Assembly (NCBI GenBank): GCA_964559275.1
Contig: CAZLGC010000006.1
Span: forward strand, 1 to 42,624
DNA from: CAZLGC01 sp964559275
Lineage (GTDB): Bacteria; Patescibacteriota; CALEFQ01
Length of the DNA: 42,624 nt
Direction: 5' to 3'
Positions 1-8,104 of this stretch are shown in pieces; positions within the stretch are counted from its first letter, which is position 1; each line of letters starts with the position of its first letter. The notes under the pieces are model-generated. The model was given only the letters and a program-made list of their open reading frames with translations. It had not been told where the DNA came from and did not search any database. Position numbers and translations under genes: made by a program.

Positions 1-7
1 TCCTACC

Positions 8-766
8 ATGAAAATAACTTTCCTAGGGACTGGCACTTGCCACCAGCAAAAAGATAGATCTACCACCGCTATTGATTGTTCCGGCTGGGGATCACATTTC
101 CTGATTGACATTGGCAGTGGCACTATGCGTCGTTTTCGCGAGGCTGACATTGATCCGATGACAGTTGAGGCGATTTTCATAACTCATAAGCACCCCGATC
201 ATGTCTCTGACTTCGTCCCGTTAATTCATCTTTATCTCTGGAACGTTCCCGATGCCCGCGGGCGAACTCTGAATGTTTTCGGCCCCAGGGGAATCGAGCG
301 CACGCTTTGGACATTGCTGCAGACATTGTTGCCGGATGATTACGACAGTCTGCCCTTCCGCCTCAATATTCAGGAGGTGGAGAACAGCGCCATATCATTT
401 GGCAAAATCAAGGTGGAGTCAATGGCCGTTGAACACACCGACAGCATGGCGGCCGTCGGCTACCGCTTTAGTCACAAAGGCAAGTCTTTTGCTTTCACTG
501 GCGACAGCGGCATGTGTAAAGCCCTATATAAACTTAGCAAGGGTGCTGATCTGCTTGTTTCCGAAGCTAATAATCCTAATGACCAGACGGCACCTAATCA
601 TCTGACGCCAGCTGAGGCTGCGGCTATCGGCAACAAAGCCGGGGTTGAAGAGCTCGTTCTTACTCATATTTCTCCCCATTGCGGCGAAGATGACATCAAG
701 GCCGCCGCCACTACTTTTACCGGCAAGCTTACTGAGGCGGAAGATTTGATGGAAATACGAATATAA
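8..766 (+). CDS. MBL-fold metallo-hydrolase, RNase Z-like
   Basis: 252-aa metallo-beta-lactamase-fold hydrolase. The metal-binding motif T-H-K-H-P-D-H sits at residues 59-65 (H60, H62, D64, H65). Further candidate ligands are H143, D166 in FTGDSG, and H220 near the end; NHLTPAEA (about 197-204) is a typical RNase Z-like C-terminal block. The family includes tRNA 3'-processing RNase Z and other phosphodiesterases. The long flexible exosite arm of true RNase Z is not obvious, so substrate is uncertain. The ATG at 8 is followed directly by the conserved MKITFLGTGT strand, so the protein looks complete although the upstream region is outside the window. Its stop lies 1 bp before rnc, implying cotranscription and a possible joint role in RNA processing (inference). 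Confidence 0.85.
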   Translation: MKITFLGTGTCHQQKDRSTTAIDCSGWGSHFLIDIGSGTMRRFREADIDPMTVEAIFITHKHPDHVSDFVPLIHLYLWNVPDARGRTLNVFGPRGIERTLWTLLQTLLPDDYDSLPFRLNIQEVENSAISFGKIKVESMAVEHTDSMAAVGYRFSHKGKSFAFTGDSGMCKALYKLSKGADLLVSEANNPNDQTAPNHLTPAEAAAIGNKAGVEELVLTHISPHCGEDDIKAAATTFTGKLTEAEDLMEIRI

Positions 767-767
767 T

Positions 768-1478
768 ATGAAGGATTTGCGAGATATTGAAAAAAGAATC
801 GGCATCCGTTTTCGGAACAAAGATCTTTTGCGCCAGGCAGTGACTCACTATTCCTGCTTTGGGCGTCATAAGACCAGCCACCAGTCGCATTACGAGCGGC
901 TGGAGTTTTTAGGTGATTCATTGCTTGGTTCCTACATTAGCCAGATAGTTTTTAAAGACCACCCTGACTATTCCGAAGAAGAGCTGACTAATCTAAAAAG
1001 TGAACTGACGAGTAATACTTTCCTGGCCGAGGTGGCGGACAAGATCGGACTGACCGGATTTGTGCGCTTTTCCGACGAGCCGTTTGATTATTGCTTCACG
1101 GAAAGAAGCCGGCAGCAGATATACGCCGACGCCGTTGAGGCGATTATCGGGGCTATTTATGTCGACCGCGGCGAGCGCAAGGCCCGAAAATTCATCAAAC
1201 AACACATTCTTTCCCGTCTAGAATCCGCGACCAAGCGAGCCGGGCAGGATAATCCCAAATCCGCTCTGCAAAAATTGATCCACCAAAAATATGACGAAAA
1301 CCCGATCTATCAGAAATTGGCTGAGGAGGGGGAGTACGAGAGCTATCGATGTCAAGTCGGGGTTTACGTCGGTGACAAGTTGTTGGCGACCGGCGAGGGC
1401 GTAAACAAGAAAGAAGCCAGCGAAAATGCGGCAGAAGCAGCACTATTGGAACAATTAGGCGGTAACGGGGTTTTGTAG
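768..1478 (+). CDS. rnc: Ribonuclease III
   Basis: 236-aa dsRNA endonuclease. Residues 43-51 carry the RNase III signature ERLEFLGDS, with catalytic acidic residues E46 and D50. The second pair, D121 and E124, lies in DAVEAIIGAIY. A double-stranded RNA-binding domain fills about 163-235 and ends with the conserved KKEASENAAEAALL helix. Length and domain order are normal for the family. It matures rRNA precursors and cleaves structured transcripts in the cytoplasm. It starts 1 bp after the MBL hydrolase stop, so the two are almost certainly cotranscribed, and it is followed by an intrinsic terminator. Confidence 0.97.
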   Translation: MKDLRDIEKRIGIRFRNKDLLRQAVTHYSCFGRHKTSHQSHYERLEFLGDSLLGSYISQIVFKDHPDYSEEELTNLKSELTSNTFLAEVADKIGLTGFVRFSDEPFDYCFTERSRQQIYADAVEAIIGAIYVDRGERKARKFIKQHILSRLESATKRAGQDNPKSALQKLIHQKYDENPIYQKLAEEGEYESYRCQVGVYVGDKLLATGEGVNKKEASENAAEAALLEQLGGNGVL

Positions 1479-1491
1479 AGTTTTCGGCTTT

Positions 1492-1518
1492 AAAAAGAGG
1501 AAAGATACCTCTTTTTTT
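1492..1518 (+). terminator. Intrinsic terminator after rnc
   Basis: AAAAAGAGG (1492-1500), a 7-nt loop, then CCTCTTTTTTT. The stem runs directly into a T tract 14 bp after the rnc stop. Confidence 0.85.
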
Positions 1519-1526
1519 GATTCTAC

Positions 1527-1555
1527 TTGTCATATTTGGAGACTTGCGGTATAAT
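1527..1555 (+). promoter_or_regulatory. Sigma-70-type promoter for the ABC-exporter leader
   Basis: TTGTCA (1527-1532), a 17-bp spacer, then a perfect TATAAT (1550-1555). Predicted start about 1562, which gives a leader of about 200 nt before the ABC transporter ATG. Confidence 0.85.
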
Positions 1556-1561
1556 GCTAAC

Positions 1562-1743
1562 CGAACATTTTCCTGGCTTCGACCAGGCCTTATCATTAAC
1601 TTAAGAGAAAGGACATGAACACAACCTTCCAGACAACTCGAGTTGTTTCTTTCGGGGTATCTTGTCCTTTGTCTTGGTGTCATCTCACTTGATTTTCACA
1701 CCAGAGTCACTTGGACGAGGGCCCCGCACCGGCGGGGTTTTAT
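1562..1743 (+). ncRNA. Structured leader RNA or small RNA upstream of the ABC exporter
   Basis: The segment between a strong promoter and an intrinsic terminator folds into several hairpins visible by eye. These are CCTGG/CCAGG (1572-1576 with 1583-1587), AAAGGACA/TGTCCTTT (1608-1615 with 1663-1670) enclosing the palindrome CAACTCGAGTTG (1634-1645), and GGTGT/ACACC (1676-1680 with 1698-1702). CTTGTCC (1661-1667) can alternatively pair with GGACGAG (1713-1719), right next to the terminator stem, so two mutually exclusive folds are possible. It could be a transcription attenuator for the exporter or an independent small RNA. No known family was recognised. Confidence 0.5.
1615..1692 (+). CDS. 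Candidate 25-codon leader peptide
   Basis: ATG at 1615, 25 sense codons and a TGA at 1690-1692. The peptide starts MNTTFQTTRV and ends LSWCHLT. The start lies just behind AAGAGAAAGGA, a purine-rich Shine-Dalgarno-like stretch with very short spacing. The frame spans the AAAGGACA/TGTCCTTT helix of the leader, so a ribosome stalled or moving through it would change which hairpin forms. This resembles leader peptides that control drug-exporter operons, for example bmrB ahead of bmrCD in Bacillus subtilis. It is too short to prove coding by composition and may be fortuitous. Confidence 0.3.
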   Translation: MNTTFQTTRVVSFGVSCPLSWCHLT

Positions 1744-1745
1744 AA
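1722..1745 (+). terminator. Terminator in front of the ABC exporter
   Basis: CCCCGC (1722-1727), loop ACCG, GCGGGG (1732-1737), then TTTTAT. It ends 23 bp upstream of the exporter ATG and downstream of the only recognisable promoter, so transcription of the exporter probably requires read-through. Confidence 0.75.
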
Positions 1746-1767
1746 TAATTAGGTCAATTCGCCTAGG

Positions 1768-3528
1768 ATGTCGACACTTAAGCAAATAATTGAAGATCTG
1801 AAAGTTTATCGCAAAAAGATTGCGTTGATTTTGGTGTTGTCCGTAATCACCGCCATTTTGGGCTTAGTTGGGCCTTATGTATACAAGATATTAACAGACA
1901 AGGTGATCAGTATTGCCGAAGGCGTTTCCCAGTTTGCAAGTGAATGGCAGAGCATAATCTACATTTTAATTTTTTGGGGAGCAGCGGAAGTCCTGTTCTA
2001 TGTTTTCGATACTTGGTTTCACCGCAACGTCGAATACGTAGCCAACTACTACACTCGGGATCTAATGTTGAAGGCGTTTAGTTACGTTCAGAATTTGTCC
2101 CTACGTTTCCACGTCAAGAACAAATCAGGTAGTGTCATGAAAAAAATCGACCGGGCCACGGAGTTTTCCTGGCAGGTTGTAGATGCTATGCTTGCTAGCA
2201 TTCTGTCTCCGGCTATATCCTTCGTTGCCATCGCAATAGTGATTTTCACGCAAAGCTGGAAGCTGGCTTTGGTAGCTATTGCCACAATTCCAATCTATGT
2301 TCTGATAACCTATTTCATCACCAAAAAGATCTCTTCGCAGCAGGAGAAGGTCAATAAATTGTGGGAGAAAAGCTATGGTTCCGCCTGGGATGCAATGACG
2401 AATATCGAGGCTGTCAAGGCCTACAGTGGCGAGCAATTTGAGTGCAAGAAAGTGGACCGGCAAATGACACGAGCTTTTGACCGTCAGTATGACGTAGTCA
2501 AACTCTGGATTAACTCTGGCTTCTATCGAAATCTACTGTTCATAGCTTCCCAGATAGGCGTATTTGGGTATGGCATCTGGCTAGCGGCTGCCGGTGAGAT
2601 TACCGTCGGTACAATTGTCCTGTTCATCGGTTTCCTAGCCAAGCTCCATGCACCGCTGTATCAGTTGACTAACACCTACACAAAAATGCAGCAAGGGCTG
2701 ACGGCAATCGGCCGGGTCTATGCCCTGATGCGCAAGCGCGTTGAAGTCAAGGATGTGCCTGCTGCCAAGCCGATGCCAAAAATAAAAGGTCGTGTCAAAT
2801 TTGACGGTGTCTCTTTTGGCTATGATCAGAAGGAAATGGTCCTGGATGACATCAATCTTAGTGTAGAAGCTGGAAGTGTCATTGCGGTTGTCGGCCCGAG
2901 CGGTGTTGGCAAAAGCACTTTAGCCAATCTGCTGAATCGCTTTTACGATCCGGTTAAAGGCAATATTTTGATTGATGGAATAGATATCAAGACGGTGCAA
3001 CAACGATCTCTGCGTGAACAGATCGGAATTGTGACCCAGGAAAATATCCTGTTCAACGAGACTATCCTCAACAATATTGCCTATGGAGATATTGATCCAA
3101 AAACTGCGGATGTTGCTGGTGCGGTCAAGATCGCAAATCTTGAGGAAGTTATCGATAAGTTACCCAATCGCTATCAAACTTTGGTTGGCGAACGCGGTGT
3201 CAGGTTATCCGGCGGTGAGAAACAGCGGGTTTCGATTGCCCGGGCCGTGCTGAAGGATCCCCCAATCCTGATTTTGGATGAAGCTACTTCTCATCTTGAT
3301 TCTGAGAACGAGCGCCTGGTTCAAGAAGCACTCTGGAAACTGGTAAAGGGTCGGACGACCTTTATCATTGCTCATCGCTTTTCCACCATTCGTCGGGCCG
3401 ACAAGATAATTGTTCTTAAGGACGGCAAAATCATTGAACAAGGTACCCACTCTGATCTGCTGCGTCAGAATGGTCTCTACCAAGAACTTTATCAACTCCA
3501 ATCCTCGGGAGATATAACAGAGAACTAA
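1768..3528 (+). CDS. ABC transporter, fused permease and ATPase (exporter half-transporter)
   Basis: 586-aa type IV (MsbA/multidrug-like) half-transporter that would work as a homodimer in the cytoplasmic membrane. The N-terminal half (about 15-320) carries about six hydrophobic segments. The ATPase half has Walker A GPSGVGKST (from residue 376), signature LSGGEKQRV (from 480), Walker B ILILDEATS with D504 and E505, and H-loop H536 in IIAHRF. All catalytic motifs are intact. Exporters of this type move lipids, peptides or drugs; the substrate cannot be read from sequence. There is no good Shine-Dalgarno at the ATG. The leader with terminator upstream suggests regulation by attenuation. A terminator shared with the convergent CAP gene follows. 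Confidence 0.93.
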   Translation: MSTLKQIIEDLKVYRKKIALILVLSVITAILGLVGPYVYKILTDKVISIAEGVSQFASEWQSIIYILIFWGAAEVLFYVFDTWFHRNVEYVANYYTRDLMLKAFSYVQNLSLRFHVKNKSGSVMKKIDRATEFSWQVVDAMLASILSPAISFVAIAIVIFTQSWKLALVAIATIPIYVLITYFITKKISSQQEKVNKLWEKSYGSAWDAMTNIEAVKAYSGEQFECKKVDRQMTRAFDRQYDVVKLWINSGFYRNLLFIASQIGVFGYGIWLAAAGEITVGTIVLFIGFLAKLHAPLYQLTNTYTKMQQGLTAIGRVYALMRKRVEVKDVPAAKPMPKIKGRVKFDGVSFGYDQKEMVLDDINLSVEAGSVIAVVGPSGVGKSTLANLLNRFYDPVKGNILIDGIDIKTVQQRSLREQIGIVTQENILFNETILNNIAYGDIDPKTADVAGAVKIANLEEVIDKLPNRYQTLVGERGVRLSGGEKQRVSIARAVLKDPPILILDEATSHLDSENERLVQEALWKLVKGRTTFIIAHRFSTIRRADKIIVLKDGKIIEQGTHSDLLRQNGLYQELYQLQSSGDITEN

Positions 3529-3558
3529 AAACAGCCCCGCCACGGCGAGGCTGTTTTT
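3527..3558. terminator. Bidirectional terminator between ABC exporter and CAP-domain gene
   Basis: AAAAACAGCC (3527-3536) pairs with GGCTGTTTTT (3549-3558) around a GC-rich inner part. The A and T runs on both sides let it serve both converging genes. Confidence 0.85.
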
Positions 3559-3570
3559 GTATTCCCCGGA

Positions 3571-5019
3571 TTAGATTATTAGCAGGACCCCGGCGATAAT
3601 TAAAACGATAATAGTGTGTACGATTGTCGGCGGGTGCTGGATACGGAAACGAATGAATATCTTAAGGATCAGCACGAAAGCGATGAAAAACACAAAGGCG
3701 GCAATGATATAGCCGCTGTATTCAGCTACTCCGCCCAGGAAGGTTGCTCCCGGAGTGCGTTGGATTTGTTCCGGGCCGGCTTCGACGCCACCGAAATTGT
3801 AATTATCAATATTTTCGGTAACGCTGTTGCCGGCTCTATCGGTAGCAGTTACAAAAACTTCAGGTTCATTTTGGTCAACGTTGGCATCAGTTACTACGCC
3901 GATATACTGCTCGTCAACAAGTTCCAAAATAACAGTACGGTCATCGACACCGGCCACAACATCGTCAAGATTATCATCTCTTACGGTTACCACGACCTCA
4001 ACCTGATTCGTAGCCAAATCAATAAGAGCGCTGGTATTGGCTTGATCTATTACCGGCGGTGTGTTGTCAATCGTGATGGTAATCGGGGCAGAGCCGGGGC
4101 TGGTGTTGCCTTCGTTGTCAGTAGCTTCAGCAATTAGAGTGTGTTGCCCGTCATCCGCATCGCTGGGCCCAATCAGACTGAATTGGCCGTTTTCAGCTAC
4201 GGTTTTGCCGATGAGTCCGTCATTATCAAATACTCTGATGGTGCTGTTAACTTCAGCACTACCGATTATATCTGGGAAATCAGCGTGGATGGTTCCCGCC
4301 AGAGGTGAAGTTATGTTGGGCGCGGGCGGAGCGGTTGTATCAGGTGTAGGTGTAGGTGTCGGGGTCGGGGTTGCAGTCGGCACCGGGGTCGGTGTCGGCA
4401 CTGGCGTCGGTGTCGGTGTCACTACCGGTGTTGGTGTCGGTGTTGGTGTTGTAGTCACACCCTGGACTTTGGGAGTGCCGAACATTTGTACAACCATTAC
4501 GGTTTCATGGCCCTCAAAAGTTCCGCCGATGGCGGCAATACCGATATCCTCGTACTCGGACCGGAGAATGTTAGCTTTGTGCGAAGGGCTAGCCATCCAG
4601 GCATTGTGAATAGCTTCCGAAGTCGTGAAGTCGACAGCTATATTTTCACCGGCATATAAGTAGTCGTAGCCAGCGTCTCTGATAAAAGTCCAAGGGTCAC
4701 CATGCTCAAATGACTGAGTATCTATCATGTACTGGGCCTTGGCTGCCGCAGCGTTTGTCAAAGCCGGATTGGTATCGAGGGCCGGCAGTCCAGCATCGGC
4801 GCGGGATTGGTTGGTAAGAGAAACCAAAATGCCGGTATCAATTCCCGAGGCGAGCTCTGCTGGTGTGGGAGCAATTATAATGGCTACGATGGCGAAAATC
4901 TTGATAGCAATTAGAAGAATGCTGTAAGTCGCCAGAGGTTTCTTACGCAAAGCCAGGGGAATGTGGCTATTCCCGTCATTCGGAATGAAGATGTTTTTAA
5001 ACTTTCTAGCCATGTTCAT
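3571..5019 (-). CDS. Membrane-anchored CAP (SCP/PR-1) domain protein with Ig-like region
   Basis: 482 aa. Residues about 32-50 form a transmembrane segment or signal anchor. A CAP domain follows (about 65-185) with the family blocks FEHGDPW, GENIA and SPSHKANIL, including the histidines expected in the cavity. Then comes a Pro/Thr linker of repeated TPTP units, an extracellular Ig-like region with TTAPPAPNITSPLAGT and several DNEGN/DRAGN turns, and two C-terminal hydrophobic segments (about 435-482). The layout suggests a protein displayed outside the membrane on a rigid stalk. CAP proteins in CPR are common surface proteins of unknown activity. The alternative start at Met3 (MARKFK) is equally possible. 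Its own promoter lies at 5040-5067. Confidence 0.85.
   Translation of the reverse strand: MNMARKFKNIFIPNDGNSHIPLALRKKPLATYSILLIAIKIFAIVAIIIAPTPAELASGIDTGILVSLTNQSRADAGLPALDTNPALTNAAAAKAQYMIDTQSFEHGDPWTFIRDAGYDYLYAGENIAVDFTTSEAIHNAWMASPSHKANILRSEYEDIGIAAIGGTFEGHETVMVVQMFGTPKVQGVTTTPTPTPTPVVTPTPTPVPTPTPVPTATPTPTPTPTPDTTAPPAPNITSPLAGTIHADFPDIIGSAEVNSTIRVFDNDGLIGKTVAENGQFSLIGPSDADDGQHTLIAEATDNEGNTSPGSAPITITIDNTPPVIDQANTSALIDLATNQVEVVVTVRDDNLDDVVAGVDDRTVILELVDEQYIGVVTDANVDQNEPEVFVTATDRAGNSVTENIDNYNFGGVEAGPEQIQRTPGATFLGGVAEYSGYIIAAFVFFIAFVLILKIFIRFRIQHPPTIVHTIIVLIIAGVLLII
4341..4456. repeat. Low-complexity tandem repeat encoding the Pro/Thr stalk
   Basis: A run of imperfect 6-bp units (GGTGTC, GGTGTA, GGGGTC on the plus strand) encodes alternating Thr-Pro with occasional Val on the minus strand. 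Such runs change length easily by slippage, which would alter stalk length. Confidence 0.85.
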
Positions 5020-5039
5020 AAATAGGCAATACTTACTAC

Positions 5040-5067
5040 ATTATATCATTTTGGAACCAAAAATCAA
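5040..5067 (-). promoter_or_regulatory. Promoter of the CAP-domain gene
   Basis: On the minus strand TTGATT (5067-5062), 16-bp spacer, TATAAT (5045-5040), about 20 bp upstream of the ATG. Confidence 0.7.
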
Positions 5068-5112
5068 TGGCAGCACGTATTTCCAGATAGTATCTATTTA
5101 TTTCCCAAATGA

Positions 5113-5120
5113 TGTATAAT
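5113..5120 (+). promoter_or_regulatory. Probable -10 element of the MarC-family gene
   Basis: TGTATAAT with a perfect TATAAT at 5115-5120, 26 bp before the ATG. No convincing -35 box is visible 16-18 bp upstream. Confidence 0.45.
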
Positions 5121-5146
5121 GGAAATAGATATTAACAAACAAATTC

Positions 5147-5818
5147 ATGACTATTCCTTTTAGTCAACTTTTGGTTCTGTTTATCAGTTTGCTGTCAATC
5201 TTCAGCCCGCCGGCCATGATCGGGCCGATTGCCTCTATTACCGGTAAGTATTCCCGTGACAAACAGCGTCATATTGCCTGGCAGGTAACCTGGGGATATA
5301 TCGTAGTCCTCCTGATTTCCGCCTGGGTAGGCCAGTGGCTGCTGAGCATTCTGGGAATCACAGTCGGCGGTTTGATTGTCGCTGGCGGATTGGCCCTCTT
5401 CTTCGTTGGTATGCCATTAATGATGCGTGGTCACAAAACCGAACTTAAGCCGGAGACTCTGAAAAAGGTGGAAAAAGAAGAGGAAGGTACCGACAAAGAC
5501 AAACCTTCCGTTGTCGTTCCTTTGATATTTCCAATGGCGGTCGGCGGAGCCACTGCGGCAATAGTCATCGCCCAGGCCAGCCAGTGGAATTCTATTGTTG
5601 ACTTGCTTCTGATTTCTGCAGTCTGCGGGGTAATGGGACTAGTAATTTTCCTGACTTATTTCTTTGCCGGACCAATTGCCAGGAAACTCCGCCCGCACAG
5701 TCTGGATATCCTCGGCAGAATTTCCGGCATCATTCTGGTTGCCATCGCGGCCCAACTACTTGTTAACGGTATCCTGGAACTAATTTCAAATCCGGGAATA
5801 ATAGATTTGTTTAATTAA
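5147..5818 (+). CDS. MarC-family integral membrane protein
   Basis: 223-aa hydrophobic protein with about six membrane segments arranged as two repeats of three, separated by a charged loop (about 100-125, rich in K and E). Typical blocks are the N-terminal SIFSPPAMIGPIASITG and the second-half VPLIFPMAVGGATAAIV. This fits the MarC/UPF0056 family, whose transport function is unknown despite the historical 'multiple antibiotic resistance' name. Length is normal. A TATAAT lies upstream and the gene appears monocistronic. Confidence 0.8.
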   Translation: MTIPFSQLLVLFISLLSIFSPPAMIGPIASITGKYSRDKQRHIAWQVTWGYIVVLLISAWVGQWLLSILGITVGGLIVAGGLALFFVGMPLMMRGHKTELKPETLKKVEKEEEGTDKDKPSVVVPLIFPMAVGGATAAIVIAQASQWNSIVDLLLISAVCGVMGLVIFLTYFFAGPIARKLRPHSLDILGRISGIILVAIAAQLLVNGILELISNPGIIDLFN

Positions 5819-5825
5819 GTCCTAC

Positions 5826-5854
5826 TTTCAAAGAAGCCGGAAAAAAGCTATAAT
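5826..5854 (+). promoter_or_regulatory. Promoter of the GT-C glycosyltransferase gene
   Basis: TTTCAA (5826-5831), 17-bp spacer, TATAAT (5849-5854), 32 bp upstream of the ATG. Confidence 0.65.
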
Positions 5855-5886
5855 TGAGATATAGTTAACAGCTAAAATAAAAAAAT

Positions 5887-8094
5887 ATGTTCAAATGGAT
5901 AACCAAACACCCACGTTCAGTGGTCGCAATTTTGCTGTTCATTATGTTCCTGCTGTCCTTTTTCAGCTCAGCAGGAACAGCTATATGGGGCGGCGACCAT
6001 CCGGGTGATTCCGGAATTGTCGATGAAATTGCGCATATTCCGGCGGGCTATTCCTATCTCAAGTTCCAGGACTTTCGTCTCAATCCCGAGCATCCGCCTC
6101 TGATCAAAGACCTGGCGGCTCTGCCGTTGCTTTTTGTGGAGGACCTTACTTTCCCGACTGATATCCCGGCCTGGACGGACGAGATCAATGGCCAGTGGGA
6201 GTGTGGCTGGAAGTTCATCTACGAGCGCGGCAATGATCCGGAAATGATGTTTTTGTATACGCGCTTCTTGCCGATGTTGCTACTTTTCCTGCTCGGCATC
6301 TATGTTTACAAATGGACCAAGGAACTTTTTGGCATCAAAGCCGGCTTGCTGGCAACGACACTTTTTGCCTTCAGTCCCAACATCATTGCCCACTCGCATT
6401 ACGTCACGACTGATTTCGGCGTGACAGTTTTTATGTTCATCTCGGTATATTATTTCACCAAGTTCATTAAAAAACCGGGTTGGTGGACGATGATTTTGGC
6501 GACGATTACTTTTGCGCTGGCCTCGCTGGCCAAATTCAGTGCCGTTCTTCTAATCCCATACTTTGGTTTGCTGTTGCTGGCAGCAATCATTGTTCGTCGT
6601 GAACAGATCAAAGATTTCTTCGGTTCCAAAATGTTTAAATCGCAGGTGGCCAAGCGGATTTGGATATACGTTGTTGTTGGGATCGTTATCGCTATTCTCG
6701 GGCACTTGCTAGTTGTGATTCCGTATGTTCATCACACCGCTAAAATGCCGACTGATTTACACGAAAGGTTGATTAAAGAATCTTTGCCGCAGGATGAAGG
6801 ATTAGGAGCCATGGCTCGTCCTGTTTTGCTGGAGATGTCAAAGTGGCCGGGCGGCAAAGCGATGACGACCTATTTTACGGGAGCAGTTATGGTTTTTGCC
6901 CGGGTTGGCGGTGGCAACAGCGCTTTCCTACTGGGAGATTACCAAAACGAGGGCTGGTGGTATTTCTATCTGGTATCTTTCTTGTTGAAGGTACCGGCAG
7001 CGATGCTGATTCTGACGTTTTCGGCAATCGGCATCGGCTTCGTGGCCCTGGCGCGCAACTGGAAAAAAGTCAGGCCGGGCTATGTTATCAAAACTAAGGA
7101 AGGCCAAGAGGTGGAGAGCTGGGGAATCAAAACCCAGGGTCGCTTTGGGCGCTGGTTTGAGAAGATCTGTAAACTGGTCTGGAACCGATTTGATATTTTC
7201 GTCCTAGTCACGATCATGCTGATGTTTTGGGTGGCCGGATTCAACAGCAAGGCGAATATCGGTTTGCGCTGGATGTTGCCCACGTTCCCGTTCCTGTACG
7301 TAATTGTGGCCGGGGCCGTGCTCTATTGTCTGCGTAACCTGCGCAAGCGAGCCGTCACAACCAAAAAGGCCGGCTGGCTTGATTTCTCTCTGTTTGTCAC
7401 CACTGCCTTGGTCGTATGGTACATACTAGCGTCGCTGTTCGCATATCCTTACTATCTCTCATATTTCAATGAATTCATCGGCGTCAACGAGAACGGCTAT
7501 AAGTACTCGGTTGATTCAAATCTTGATTGGGGGCAGGATTTGAATCGTCTGGCCAAGTGGATGGAAATAAATGATATTGACCACATTTACGTAGATTATT
7601 TCGGAGGCGGTGTGCCCGAGCATTCTCTGGGAGAAGGGAATGTGACGGCTTGGCACTCCAAGGAAACTTTGCCGCCGCCCGGATCCTATCTTGCTATCAG
7701 CGCTACATTCTACCAGATGAGTGAGTTCTTTGCTCGTCGGCAAAATGAAGTTTCCTATGTAGAAATGCTGTCGCGGGAGCCTGATTACTTCATCGACAGT
7801 TCCATTCTCATCTATAAAATTACCGAAGAGGATTACGAACAATTCGTTACTTCTGAAGAGGCAGTTACGAAGGCGGCTGAGTATTTGGGTGTCGATGCGG
7901 GTCAGGACGGTATTGAGGTCACGCAGGTTGTAATTACCAATGATGATCCTAATACCATGTCAGAGTTCCCAGATCAGTTCCAGCGCCCGGTCTTTGTAGT
8001 ATGGTTCACGACCCCGGAAGGGCAGACAGCGGTATATGTCGACAAACTGAGCGGGGAAGTCTGGGGAGGTTATAGTATCGAGGTTACGGAATAA
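5887..8094 (+). CDS. GT-C family glycosyltransferase (PMT/ArnT-like, family 39 type)
   Basis: 735-aa multi-spanning membrane protein with about a dozen hydrophobic segments. After the first segment comes the large outer loop with the acidic pair D46-E47 and H50, then NPEHPPLIKDLAALP (66-80), the hallmark of phospholipid-carrier-dependent glycosyltransferases of the PMT/ArnT superfamily. The late block SVDSNLDWGQDL is also typical of bacterial members. These enzymes take a sugar from a polyprenyl-phosphate donor and attach it to a protein or lipid outside the membrane. The acceptor is unknown; the CAP-domain surface protein nearby is one candidate (inference). The C-terminal about 130 residues form a soluble extracellular tail. 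The HD-domain gene follows after 10 bp. Confidence 0.85.
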   Translation: MFKWITKHPRSVVAILLFIMFLLSFFSSAGTAIWGGDHPGDSGIVDEIAHIPAGYSYLKFQDFRLNPEHPPLIKDLAALPLLFVEDLTFPTDIPAWTDEINGQWECGWKFIYERGNDPEMMFLYTRFLPMLLLFLLGIYVYKWTKELFGIKAGLLATTLFAFSPNIIAHSHYVTTDFGVTVFMFISVYYFTKFIKKPGWWTMILATITFALASLAKFSAVLLIPYFGLLLLAAIIVRREQIKDFFGSKMFKSQVAKRIWIYVVVGIVIAILGHLLVVIPYVHHTAKMPTDLHERLIKESLPQDEGLGAMARPVLLEMSKWPGGKAMTTYFTGAVMVFARVGGGNSAFLLGDYQNEGWWYFYLVSFLLKVPAAMLILTFSAIGIGFVALARNWKKVRPGYVIKTKEGQEVESWGIKTQGRFGRWFEKICKLVWNRFDIFVLVTIMLMFWVAGFNSKANIGLRWMLPTFPFLYVIVAGAVLYCLRNLRKRAVTTKKAGWLDFSLFVTTALVVWYILASLFAYPYYLSYFNEFIGVNENGYKYSVDSNLDWGQDLNRLAKWMEINDIDHIYVDYFGGGVPEHSLGEGNVTAWHSKETLPPPGSYLAISATFYQMSEFFARRQNEVSYVEMLSREPDYFIDSSILIYKITEEDYEQFVTSEEAVTKAAEYLGVDAGQDGIEVTQVVITNDDPNTMSEFPDQFQRPVFVVWFTTPEGQTAVYVDKLSGEVWGGYSIEVTE

Positions 8095-8104
8095 TTAAAT
8101 TTTA

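Noticed and set aside
4061..4609. 182-aa Val/Gly-rich frame opposite the CAP gene
   Set aside because: It is the antisense reading of the Thr-Pro repeat and neighbouring domains.
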